DNA from: Vagococcus acidifermentans
GTDB taxonomy: Bacteria; Bacillota; Bacilli; Lactobacillales; Vagococcaceae
DNA length: 64,000 nt
Reading direction: 5' to 3'
Assembly: GCF_003987655.1 (NCBI RefSeq)
Contig: NZ_NGKC01000001.1
Coordinates: 124,001 to 188,000, forward strand
The position numbers were made by a program, and so were the translations under genes. The notes below the pieces were generated by a model that was not told the origin of the DNA, ran no database searches, and was given only the letters and a program-made list of their open reading frames with translations. The first letter of the stretch is position 1. The number at the start of each line of letters is the position of its first letter. This document shows positions 52,173-59,957 of the stretch, one piece after another.

Positions 52173-54815
52173 ATGGCCAAACGTACTGACGTGAAAGAAA
52201 AAGATGTCCAAGTAGTCACTATTGTGAAAGAAGGCACAAAGGAAGAGCCGATCAATGTGCCGGCGATGATTGATGAGCTGGCTGATAAAGCACAGGCTGC
52301 TTACAAAGCAATGGCGGACTTTACTCAGGAAGAGGTAGACCACATTGTCCATGAGATGGCAATGGCAGCTCTTGAAGTCCACATGCCGTTGGCTAAAATG
52401 GCTGTCGAAGAGACCGGCCGCGGGGTGTATGAAGACAAATGTATCAAGAACTTGTACGCCTCAGAATATATCTGGCACAGCATCAAGAAAGACAAAACAG
52501 TCGGCATTATTGATGAGGACGAGCAAAAAGGTCTGATGACGGTTGCTGATCCGGTGGGACCGATTTGCGGTGTGACACCGACGACCAACCCGACATCTAC
52601 GACTATTTTTAAAGCATTGATTGCATTGAAAACTAGAAACCCGATTGTTTTTGCGTTCCACCCGAGTGCGCAGAAATCTTCTGCCGAAGCGGCACGTGTC
52701 GTGCGCGACGCAGCTATCAAAGCAGGCGCACCGGAAAACTGTATCCAATGGATTGAACACCCGTCGCTTGATGCCACCAGCGGCTTGATGAATCATCCGA
52801 AAATTGCCATCGTGCTGGCTACCGGCGGTGCGGGTATGGTTAAATCGGCATATTCTACCGGCAAACCGGCTTTGGGTGTCGGACCGGGGAACACACCGGC
52901 ATATATTGAAAAAACAGCTAAAATCAAACGTGCCGTTAACGACCTGATTGTGTCAAAATCGTTTGACAACGGAATGATTTGTGCTTCCGAGCAGGCAGTC
53001 ATTGTTGACGCTGAAGTATATGATGAAGTCAAAGCTGAATTTGCTGCACACCAAGTGTACATTGCCAAGCCTTCTGAAATCAGCAAGCTGGAAAAAGCCG
53101 TTCTGAATGAAACGAAGACAGCCGTCAATGCCAAAATCGTCGGCATGTCTGCAGAATTTATTGCAAAAGAAGCAGGCATCACTGTACCGGAAGGCACGAA
53201 AATCATTATTGCAGAAATCGGCGGTGCCGGGGCAGACTACCCGCTGTCACGCGAAAAACTGTCGCCGGTCCTGGCTATGATGAAAGCTGAAAACCACGAG
53301 CATGGCATGCAGCTTTGCGACGACATGCTTGAGCTTGGCGGTTTGGGACACACGGCAGTGATTCATACGGAAGATGAAAACATGCAAAAAGAATTCGGAT
53401 TGCGGATGAAAGCATGCCGTATCCTGATTAATACACCAGCTGCCGAGGGCGGTATCGGAAATATCTACAATGAAATGATTCCGTCTCTGACACTGGGCTG
53501 CGGTTCTCACGGAAAGAACTCGGTGTCCACTAACGTGACATCTATCAACCTGATTAATACGAAAACAGTTGCCAAGAGGAGAAATAATATGCAGTGGTTC
53601 AAGTTGCCTCCTAAAGTTTATTTCGAAAAAAATTCCCTGCAGTATCTGACTGTGATGGAGAATATTGAGCGTGTCTTCCTAGTTTGCGACCCGGGCATGG
53701 TGGAATTCGGTTATGCTGACCTGGTGAAAAATGAACTGCGCAAGCGTCAGAACGAAGTGCAAATCGAAATGTTCTGGAACGTTGAACCAAACCCGTCAAC
53801 GGATACGGTTTACGCTGGTTACGAAGCGATGATGGAATTCAAACCGGACACAGTGATTGCGCTGGGCGGCGGGTCTGCAATGGACGCAGCCAAAGGTATG
53901 TGGATGTTCTACGAGCACCCGACCACAAACTTCTTCGGCGCGAAACAAAAATTCTTGGATATCCGTAAACGGACATACAAGATTTCCAAACCGGAAAAAA
54001 CCCAGTTTGTCTGTATCCCGACAACTTCCGGTACTGGTTCAGAGGTAACACCGTTTGCCGTTATTACTGACAGCGAGACACACGTGAAATATCCGTTGGC
54101 AGATTACGCTTTGACACCTGACGTGGCGATTATCGATGTACAATTCGTCATGACGGTACCTAAGTCGGTAACGGCTGATACTGGGATGGACGTCTTGACT
54201 CACGCAATCGAAGCTTACGTGTCAGTCATGGCTAACGACTATACCCGCGGCTTGAGCCTGCAGGCGATCAAGCTGGTCTTTGAAAATCTGGAAGCATCAT
54301 GCTACCATCCGAATGAAGAAAATCGCGAAAGAATGCACAATGCGTCAACGCTGGGCGGTATGGCATTTGCGAATGCCTTCCTAGGAGTTTGTCACTCCAT
54401 CGCCCACAAAATCGGCGGTGAGTACAACATCCCTCACGGACGGACTAACGCAATCCTGCTGCCGCACGTTATCCGTTACAATGCGAAGGATCCATCGAAA
54501 CATGCGATGTTCCCTAAATATGATTTCTTCCGTGCCGATAAAGACTATGCTGACATTGCCCGCTTCCTCGGCCTGAAAGGCGAGACTACAGAAGAACTGG
54601 TTGAAGCACTGGCAACAGCTGTGGCGGATTTGGCTAAGAAATGCGGCATTGACATGAGTCTGAAAGGTCAAGGTGTGACGCAAGAGACTATCGACAGCAC
54701 ATCTTACCGGATGGCTGAGCTGGCTTATGAAGACCAGTGTACAACAGCGAATCCGAAACAACCGCTGATCAGCGAACTGCAGCAAATTATCAAAGACGCC
54801 TATGTTGGTGTTTAA
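52173..54815 (+). CDS. adhE: AdhE, bifunctional acetaldehyde-CoA / alcohol dehydrogenase
   Basis: This 880-residue fermentative enzyme reduces acetyl-CoA to ethanol via acetaldehyde, recycling NADH, and forms spirosomes in other species. The N-terminal aldehyde dehydrogenase domain (to ~residue 440) has the catalytic Cys in 'NGMICASEQAVI' (about residue 270). The C-terminal iron alcohol dehydrogenase begins near residue 473 ('FKLPPKVYFEKNSL') with 'IALGGGSAMDAAKGMW' and iron ligands in 'GMDVLTHAIEAYVS' and 'GVCHSIAHKIGGEYNIPHG'. Ribosome site AGGAGGAG. Confidence 0.97.
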   Translation: MAKRTDVKEKDVQVVTIVKEGTKEEPINVPAMIDELADKAQAAYKAMADFTQEEVDHIVHEMAMAALEVHMPLAKMAVEETGRGVYEDKCIKNLYASEYIWHSIKKDKTVGIIDEDEQKGLMTVADPVGPICGVTPTTNPTSTTIFKALIALKTRNPIVFAFHPSAQKSSAEAARVVRDAAIKAGAPENCIQWIEHPSLDATSGLMNHPKIAIVLATGGAGMVKSAYSTGKPALGVGPGNTPAYIEKTAKIKRAVNDLIVSKSFDNGMICASEQAVIVDAEVYDEVKAEFAAHQVYIAKPSEISKLEKAVLNETKTAVNAKIVGMSAEFIAKEAGITVPEGTKIIIAEIGGAGADYPLSREKLSPVLAMMKAENHEHGMQLCDDMLELGGLGHTAVIHTEDENMQKEFGLRMKACRILINTPAAEGGIGNIYNEMIPSLTLGCGSHGKNSVSTNVTSINLINTKTVAKRRNNMQWFKLPPKVYFEKNSLQYLTVMENIERVFLVCDPGMVEFGYADLVKNELRKRQNEVQIEMFWNVEPNPSTDTVYAGYEAMMEFKPDTVIALGGGSAMDAAKGMWMFYEHPTTNFFGAKQKFLDIRKRTYKISKPEKTQFVCIPTTSGTGSEVTPFAVITDSETHVKYPLADYALTPDVAIIDVQFVMTVPKSVTADTGMDVLTHAIEAYVSVMANDYTRGLSLQAIKLVFENLEASCYHPNEENRERMHNASTLGGMAFANAFLGVCHSIAHKIGGEYNIPHGRTNAILLPHVIRYNAKDPSKHAMFPKYDFFRADKDYADIARFLGLKGETTEELVEALATAVADLAKKCGIDMSLKGQGVTQETIDSTSYRMAELAYEDQCTTANPKQPLISELQQIIKDAYVGV

Positions 54816-54831
54816 TTGATTAACTGTTCCC

Positions 54832-54870
54832 TGCTCCCCTGCCTATCTTTCAGGCGGGGGAGCTTTTTTT
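54832..54870 (+). terminator. adhE terminator
   Basis: GCTCCCC-GCCT / AGGC-GGGGAGC with a 7-base loop and seven T. Confidence 0.93.
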
Positions 54871-55048
54871 GAGAAAACAGGAAACCTTTGGTTATTTTTC
54901 ACAGAAACATCTATTTTTCCCCTTAGACTGCTGTTAACTAGTCTTTATTTTTTTGTAAAGCTCTGAACTGTGTGTGGCTAATCAATCTGAAAAATGATAG
55001 AATAAGGGGTATGTATTTTGAGAGAAGAACCATTTTTGAGGTGGAAAA

Positions 55049-55912
55049 GTGAAGAAATTTAATTCAAGCAAAAACATTATCATTGCGTTGTCGATCCTGA
55101 TTGTTGTGGTCCTGATAGTTACCTTTACGACAGCTCAGAGGAATGAAAAAAAGCAAAGTTTACCGGGTCAGTCGACCGTGAATAATATTGTTGCGTCGAT
55201 TGACAATGCCCTCTTTTCACCGCTCCGCGGCATTGAAAATGGTGTGAAATCAATCAACAATTTGTTCAGTACGTATACTGAAAACGACCGGCTGAAAAAA
55301 AGAATTGATGAAAATGCCGCCCTCCACAGCGAGCTGCAGACATATAAAAAAGAAAACGACGAGTTGAAAAAGCAATTGGAAATCAATGATACGCTGTCTA
55401 ATTTTGACCGGGTATCGGCCAATGTCATCAACCGTTCGCCGGATAACTGGCAGGACATCATCGTCATCGACAAAGGGGAGTCTGACGGAGTGGCAGTCAA
55501 CATGCCGGTTATGGGCAGCAAAGGTCTGGTCGGGCGTGTCTTGATTGTAGAGAGTGATACTGCTAAAGTCGAACTGCTGACGACTGCCAACGAAAACACC
55601 AATCATTTTCCTGTCATGCTGGAGACAGAGTCCGGCGATGCCGTTTACGGGTTGATTACAGGCTATGACACCAAAAAAGGCGCACTCATCGTCTCGCAGC
55701 TGACTAAAACAGACGGGCTGAAAGAAAAAGGCGATGTCGCCACCTCCGGGCTGGGCAATAATTCTCCTAAGGGCTTGTATATCGGTGAAATAATGGAAGT
55801 CAACGTCAATAAAGATGTCATTGATTCGGAAGTGCTGGTCAAACCGGTGTCCAACATGTACGACATCTCCTTTGTGACAGTGATTCAGCGATTGGCGGGG
55901 AGCGGGTCATGA
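55049..55912 (+). CDS. mreC: MreC, rod-shape-determining protein
   Basis: This 287-residue bitopic protein organises the peptidoglycan elongation machinery. One N-terminal membrane helix (residues ~10-27), a coiled coil (about 77-113, 'LQTYKKENDELKKQLEIN') and the extracellular beta-barrel domain ('VINRSPDNWQDIIVIDKGE', 'GLVGRVLIVESDTAKVELLT'). It starts with GTG after GAGGTGG and overlaps mreD by four bases. Confidence 0.95.
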   Translation: MKKFNSSKNIIIALSILIVVVLIVTFTTAQRNEKKQSLPGQSTVNNIVASIDNALFSPLRGIENGVKSINNLFSTYTENDRLKKRIDENAALHSELQTYKKENDELKKQLEINDTLSNFDRVSANVINRSPDNWQDIIVIDKGESDGVAVNMPVMGSKGLVGRVLIVESDTAKVELLTTANENTNHFPVMLETESGDAVYGLITGYDTKKGALIVSQLTKTDGLKEKGDVATSGLGNNSPKGLYIGEIMEVNVNKDVIDSEVLVKPVSNMYDISFVTVIQRLAGSGS

Positions 55913-56424
55913 TGACAAAACGACAAGTAATCAATTTTCTGCTGCCGCCGGTTCTGTTTCTGTTAATGCTTTTGGACGGCCATGTCAGCAGCATCTTCCG
56001 CAGCTGGACCGGGTCGTCTTTGATGATGTTCAGCAATCTGCTGTTGCTGCTGATTATGTTTGCCACGTTTCAGGTGAATAAAACGTACCTGGTTATTTTG
56101 ACCCTTGTCATCGGCGTGCTGGCAGACTCTTATTATTACAATATTATCGGGGTTTATGCGCTGCTGCTGCCGCTGCTTGTGCTGGTCATTTACGGGACAT
56201 TTGAACATGTCATCCCGACAACGTTCACGATTATTTTAAGCTTTATTGTATTTTTGACATTGTTTGAAGTCGGCAATGCAGCCATGCAGATGATTTTTCA
56301 GCTGACGCAAGTCAACATGCTGAGTTTTCTGACTAAAGTGCTGGGCCCGACGCTCTCTGTCAATATTATTTTTGTCTGTTGTTTCGTCTGGCCGCTGAAG
56401 AAAGTGTTCAACATAAAAAAGTAA
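55909..56424 (+). CDS. mreD: MreD, rod-shape-determining membrane protein
   Basis: This 171-residue protein is almost entirely hydrophobic, with five or so membrane helices, and sits directly after mreC as in all mre operons. Stretches such as 'LVIGVLADSYYYNIIGVYALLLPLL' (split around the conserved D-Y pattern) are typical. It is part of the elongasome with MreC and RodZ. The start overlaps the mreC stop. Confidence 0.92.
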   Translation: MMTKRQVINFLLPPVLFLLMLLDGHVSSIFRSWTGSSLMMFSNLLLLLIMFATFQVNKTYLVILTLVIGVLADSYYYNIIGVYALLLPLLVLVIYGTFEHVIPTTFTIILSFIVFLTLFEVGNAAMQMIFQLTQVNMLSFLTKVLGPTLSVNIIFVCCFVWPLKKVFNIKK

Positions 56425-56435
56425 TGAAATAAGTT

Positions 56436-56487
56436 TGTAACATTCTTTTTATTATTCTGACATGAGAGTGTGTTACAATGCTTTTAT
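56436..56487 (+). promoter_or_regulatory. Promoter of the NlpC/P60 gene with two WalR-like boxes
   Basis: TGTAACattctTTTTAT (56436-56452) and TGTTACaatgcTTTTAT (56471-56487) each match the WalR/YycF site TGTWAH-N5-TGTWAH at 11 of 12 positions. Their starts are 35 bases apart. TACAAT (56474-56479) is the likely -10 and overlaps the second box; no good -35 is present, which fits an activator-dependent promoter. WalRK controls similar hydrolases (PcsB, YocH). Confidence 0.55.
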
Positions 56488-56538
56488 CGTGAATTAATCG
56501 CAAAAGATAATAACGCTATATATTCGGAGGAAAAACTA

Positions 56539-57831
56539 GTGAAGAAGAAACTTATTTCTACTTTATTGATAAGCAGTATGCTACTGACTGTATCAACAGC
56601 ACCAACGGTAGTTTTAGCGGATGAATTTGATAATAAAATTGAGCAGCAAGATAAAAAAATCAACGATTTGAACGCAAAAGCACAGAGCGCTTCTGCTCAA
56701 CTGGCAGCTATCCAAAGCAACATTGCCAGCATCAAAGAAGAAGCAGCCGCATTACAGTCGGAGCAAGACAGCTTAAACAAAGAAGTCAACAAACTTCAGA
56801 CGGAAATCAAAGCCCTGGAAGAGCGGATTGCTAAAAGAGAAGAAGCTATTCAGGAACAGGCTCGTTCAGTTCAAGTAGATGCACACAGTTCGAACATGGT
56901 CGATCTGGTTTTGGATGCCGAATCAGTTACTGATGCTGTATCGAAAGTGATGGCTGCAACAAAATTAGTGAATGCCAACAATGACTTGATGAAACAGCAG
57001 CAGGAAGACAAAGCTGATGTTGAAGCGAAAAAAGCGTCAACAGAAGATAAAGTTGCTGAAATTCAGAAAAACGCCGTTGTGTTGGAAAACAAAAAAGGCG
57101 AGCTGCAAAATCAGGAATTGTCTCAAACAGCAGTGGTCAGTGCCATTGCTGCTGAAAAAGAAACAGAGCAAAGCAAGAAAGACCAACTGCTAGCTGAAAA
57201 AGCGGAAGCTGAAAGACAGCAGGAAGAGATTCGCTTGGCGAATGAACGTGCTGCTGCGGCAGCCGCTGCGGAAGCAGAAGCTCAAAAAGAGACTGAAACA
57301 AGCACAGAACCATCAGTTGACAACAACAATAATGCTGGTACAGGCACGACTGAACAAAGTACAACAAATCCAGGAAATAACGGCGGCGGCACAACAAATA
57401 CCGGTAACACCGGTAACGGCGGCACAACAACGCCGACACCTCAGCCGGAGGAGCCAAAAAAACCAATCCCAACACCACCACCATCAGCTGGCGGCATTGT
57501 TGGGACTGCGATGCAGTATCAAGGTGTTCCTTATGTCTGGGGCGGTACTTCACCTAGCGGATTTGACTGCTCAGGGTTTGTCCAGTATGTATTTGCTCAA
57601 AACGGTATCAGCCTGCCACGTGTCACAACGAGTCAGGAATACGCAGGCACTATGATCAGCCTCAGCGAATTGCAAGCGGGCGATTTGGTGTTCTTCGGAC
57701 CAAGAGGCAGCACACATCACGTTGGTATTTATATCGGCGGCGGCTCTTACATCCATGCACCGACAACAGGCGACGTGGTTAAAGTTCAAAGCATGTCCGG
57801 CTATATGCCAAGCTTTGGTGTACGTATTTAA
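56539..57831 (+). CDS. Secreted coiled-coil NlpC/P60 peptidoglycan hydrolase (SagA/PcsB-like)
   Basis: This 430-residue secreted protein has a signal peptide (residues 1-27, cleavage after 'PTVVLA'), a long coiled-coil region (~28-255), an Ala-rich and then low-complexity Asn/Gly/Thr/Pro linker (~255-320) and a C-terminal NlpC/P60 domain. The catalytic Cys is in 'GFDCSGFVQYVF' (about residue 344), with His in 'STHHVGIYIGGG' and 'YIHAPTTG'. Such D,L-endopeptidases split daughter-cell walls. The GTG at 56539 is 8 bases after GGAGG. It follows mreCD, the place of pcsB/sagA in relatives. Confidence 0.93.
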   Translation: MKKKLISTLLISSMLLTVSTAPTVVLADEFDNKIEQQDKKINDLNAKAQSASAQLAAIQSNIASIKEEAAALQSEQDSLNKEVNKLQTEIKALEERIAKREEAIQEQARSVQVDAHSSNMVDLVLDAESVTDAVSKVMAATKLVNANNDLMKQQQEDKADVEAKKASTEDKVAEIQKNAVVLENKKGELQNQELSQTAVVSAIAAEKETEQSKKDQLLAEKAEAERQQEEIRLANERAAAAAAAEAEAQKETETSTEPSVDNNNNAGTGTTEQSTTNPGNNGGGTTNTGNTGNGGTTTPTPQPEEPKKPIPTPPPSAGGIVGTAMQYQGVPYVWGGTSPSGFDCSGFVQYVFAQNGISLPRVTTSQEYAGTMISLSELQAGDLVFFGPRGSTHHVGIYIGGGSYIHAPTTGDVVKVQSMSGYMPSFGVRI

Positions 57832-57888
57832 GGTTAATGAAATAAAGACTGTGGCACGACTTGAGAGCTGACAGTCCAATGATAACTA

Positions 57889-57936
57889 GAAACATCCTGT
57901 CAAAATCTATTTTACGGATTTTGACAGGATGTTTTG
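57889..57936. terminator. Bidirectional terminator between the NlpC/P60 gene and rgg
   Basis: A perfect 17-bp stem (AACATCCTGTCAAAATC, 57891-57907 with 57917-57933) with a 9-base loop, followed by TTTTGCTGTTTG on the plus strand. It serves the two convergent genes. Confidence 0.88.
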
Positions 57937-57958
57937 CTGTTTGTTTGAGATAGAGCCG

Positions 57959-58855
57959 TCAGCTGTTAATGTTCTGTTCAGCTAAAGGACTGTCCATATA
58001 AACCCTTAAGTAAAACTGATGAAGACCGTTTGCATAGCCGTGATAATGAACGGTTTGATTAAAGAAACGGAAGATGCTTTCACAAGTGTCTTTGCCGGCA
58101 GGGTCACCGGCATGAACTTGCAGCAGACCGCGCAAATAAGCTGCGAATACATTGAAACTCAAGTATTGTAAAATAGGCTGGATTTCGTCTTCATGTTCAT
58201 ACTTTTTTAATAAGGCATCAGCAGCATCATAGTCGTTCCGTTTAATCAACCGCTGGCAGACTTGTAAATAAAAGTCAACGAAATAATGGAAGGTGGAGCG
58301 GCTTTTGATTTTTCGCCGGAATGATTGTTCGGCTAACACAATCAAGGTTTCATTACTGTAAAGAAAGTTGGAATAACTTGCGAGGAAAAATTCATATTTG
58401 CCCCACGTTTCGCAATTCAATAAATAGCTTTCCAGTTCTTTTGTCTCAGGTTTATAGGTGTCGTCAAGGAAAAATTCATTGTACATACTTTGAACAACAA
58501 ACGAAAAATAAAGATAGCATTTATTTTTTGTGCGCAAATAACTGTCATCCAACGACTCAATCAAGTGTCTAAATTTAAAGGTATTTTTCTCAAATAAATA
58601 ATGGTCCAGTTTGCGTTCGAGCATTTCAATAGTCTTATCGACAGTATCCCCCTCATATTCAAACATGAATTCTTCAAAGCTGACATTAATCCGGTTCAAC
58701 AACTCATAAAAATTAGTCAACTTGATGTCGCTTTCGCCTTTTTCAAAGCGGCGGAGAAATTGAACAGAGACAATACCTTCTGCTGTTTCTTTTAAAGTAA
58801 CTCCTTTTTTTATGCGCAAAGACGAGAAAACCTCGCCGAATGTTCTTAATTCCAT
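57959..58855 (-). CDS. Rgg/GadR/MutR-family transcriptional regulator
   Basis: This 298-residue regulator has an N-terminal XRE helix-turn-helix ('FSSLRIKKGVTLKETAEGI', residues ~9-28, to about 65) and a long helical C-terminal Rgg domain. Rgg proteins are pheromone-responsive or stand-alone regulators in Lactobacillales. No short hydrophobic pheromone gene is visible nearby. The gene is divergent from a PH-like protein gene. A perfect palindrome overlies its promoter, suggesting autoregulation. Confidence 0.85.
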   Translation of the reverse strand: MELRTFGEVFSSLRIKKGVTLKETAEGIVSVQFLRRFEKGESDIKLTNFYELLNRINVSFEEFMFEYEGDTVDKTIEMLERKLDHYLFEKNTFKFRHLIESLDDSYLRTKNKCYLYFSFVVQSMYNEFFLDDTYKPETKELESYLLNCETWGKYEFFLASYSNFLYSNETLIVLAEQSFRRKIKSRSTFHYFVDFYLQVCQRLIKRNDYDAADALLKKYEHEDEIQPILQYLSFNVFAAYLRGLLQVHAGDPAGKDTCESIFRFFNQTVHYHGYANGLHQFYLRVYMDSPLAEQNINS

Positions 58856-58880
58856 GTATATAATATCCTTTTTTTAGAAT

Positions 58881-58910
58881 AGTATATCATAAATGGAAAC
58901 TTCAGTTTCC
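58881..58910 (-). promoter_or_regulatory. rgg promoter with a perfect 16-bp palindrome
   Basis: On the minus strand TATACT (58881-58886) has an extended TG element. GGAAACTTCAGTTTCC (58895-58910) is a perfect inverted repeat (two 7-base arms, 2-base spacer) located where the -35 would be. This is a strong operator candidate for the Rgg protein itself. Confidence 0.6.
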
Positions 58911-59053
58911 TTTTATCTCGAAAATGAGGAAATGATTTAAACTGGAGAATCAAAAAGAACAGATAGGTTCAGTTATTCCGCAACCTGCTGTGAACCGTTT
59001 ATCCTATAGTTAGTGGCTGCTAACTGACTGATCATAACTAGGAGGAAATAATT

Positions 59054-59512
59054 ATGGCAAAAGAAGAAAAAGTTGAACTGACAATGAAGCAACTGGGGTT
59101 TGAACCAAAAGAGGGACGGGCGATTGTGGTGAAATATCAAAGTGAAAACTTAAGCGGCAAAATCGCCAATTTTTTCAGCAATAAATTTTATGTTTTGCAA
59201 ATTTGCGAGAATGAGCTTGTGCTAGCTCCGTTTACAAATAGTGTCACAATCGACATTGAAAAAGACGAAGTACTTGTTTTACCGCTATCAGAAATCGAAC
59301 GGGTCTCAATTAAGGAGTCTGCTCTCAACTATGTCATTGATATTGAAACAGCCGACAGCTCGTTGTTATTGACTGTACAGCAAAAAGAATTGAGTGATTG
59401 GCGGATGAGCGGCTACTATGCAGGTATTGCTACTTCGGTGTTCAAAATGGAAAACTGGCATGCGGCAAATCTGGATGAGACATTAAACGAATTAAGAGAA
59501 ATCAAAAAATAA
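59054..59512 (+). CDS. Conserved-looking protein of unknown function, possible PH-like fold
   Basis: I do not recognise this 152-residue cytoplasmic protein by name. It alternates beta-rich segments ('FYVLQICENELVLAPFT', 'EVLVLPLSEIERVSIKES', 'YVIDIETADSSLLLTVQQ') and ends in a helix, a pattern suggesting a bacterial PH-like domain. The ATG follows AGGAGG. It is divergent from rgg and shares its control region, where AGTTAG/CTAACT (59008-59025) forms another small inverted repeat in the leader. It is a candidate Rgg target. Confidence 0.65.
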   Translation: MAKEEKVELTMKQLGFEPKEGRAIVVKYQSENLSGKIANFFSNKFYVLQICENELVLAPFTNSVTIDIEKDEVLVLPLSEIERVSIKESALNYVIDIETADSSLLLTVQQKELSDWRMSGYYAGIATSVFKMENWHAANLDETLNELREIKK

Positions 59513-59638
59513 TATAAGACAGATCTTTGTCAAATAGAACTGGTGAGTAAAAATCTGTGTAGAGTTAAGGATGAGTGACAGCTTTTGTTTACTACTTCTT
59601 TTATGAGAGGTTAAGCTGGTAACAGAGGAGGGATAAAA

Positions 59639-59824
59639 ATGGTTTGGCAAGAACTAGGTATTAGCGGTATCACTGGTTTAGTCGTTTTAACGGCTCTTTA
59701 TTTTGTGATTAAAGCTTCCGTTAAAAATGGGATTTTAAGCGCGTATCAAAGAATCACTAAAAAACAACTTGAGCCTGAATTTAATTGGGATGAACTAAAA
59801 AAGGAAAATCAAGAGAACGGTTAA
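59639..59824 (+). CDS. Small single-span membrane protein of unknown function
   Basis: This 61-residue protein has one membrane helix (residues ~9-25, 'GITGLVVLTALYFVIKASV') followed by a soluble tail 'QLEPEFNWDELKKENQENG'. GAGGAGGG precedes the ATG. It resembles small uncharacterised membrane proteins found next to regulators in Lactobacillales (I suspect the DUF6019 type, not confirmed). It is 126 bases downstream of the PH-like gene in the same direction and could belong to the same transcript. Confidence 0.6.
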   Translation: MVWQELGISGITGLVVLTALYFVIKASVKNGILSAYQRITKKQLEPEFNWDELKKENQENG

Positions 59825-59884
59825 AGGTTCGGATTCAATCCTGAGTCATAGCATATAGTGGTCATTACTGTGTTTGTTTAATAC

Positions 59885-59930
59885 AAAAAATGGGACCGAA
59901 GAATCAACATTTGATTTTTCAGTCCCATTA
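59885..59930 (-). terminator. pepF terminator
   Basis: AATGGGAC / GTCCCATT with a partly paired ATCAA/TTGAT interior; on the minus strand it is followed by six T. It also lies downstream of the small membrane protein gene. Confidence 0.82.
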
Positions 59931-59957
59931 ATTATAGAGCTTTTTTATCAGACGTTC

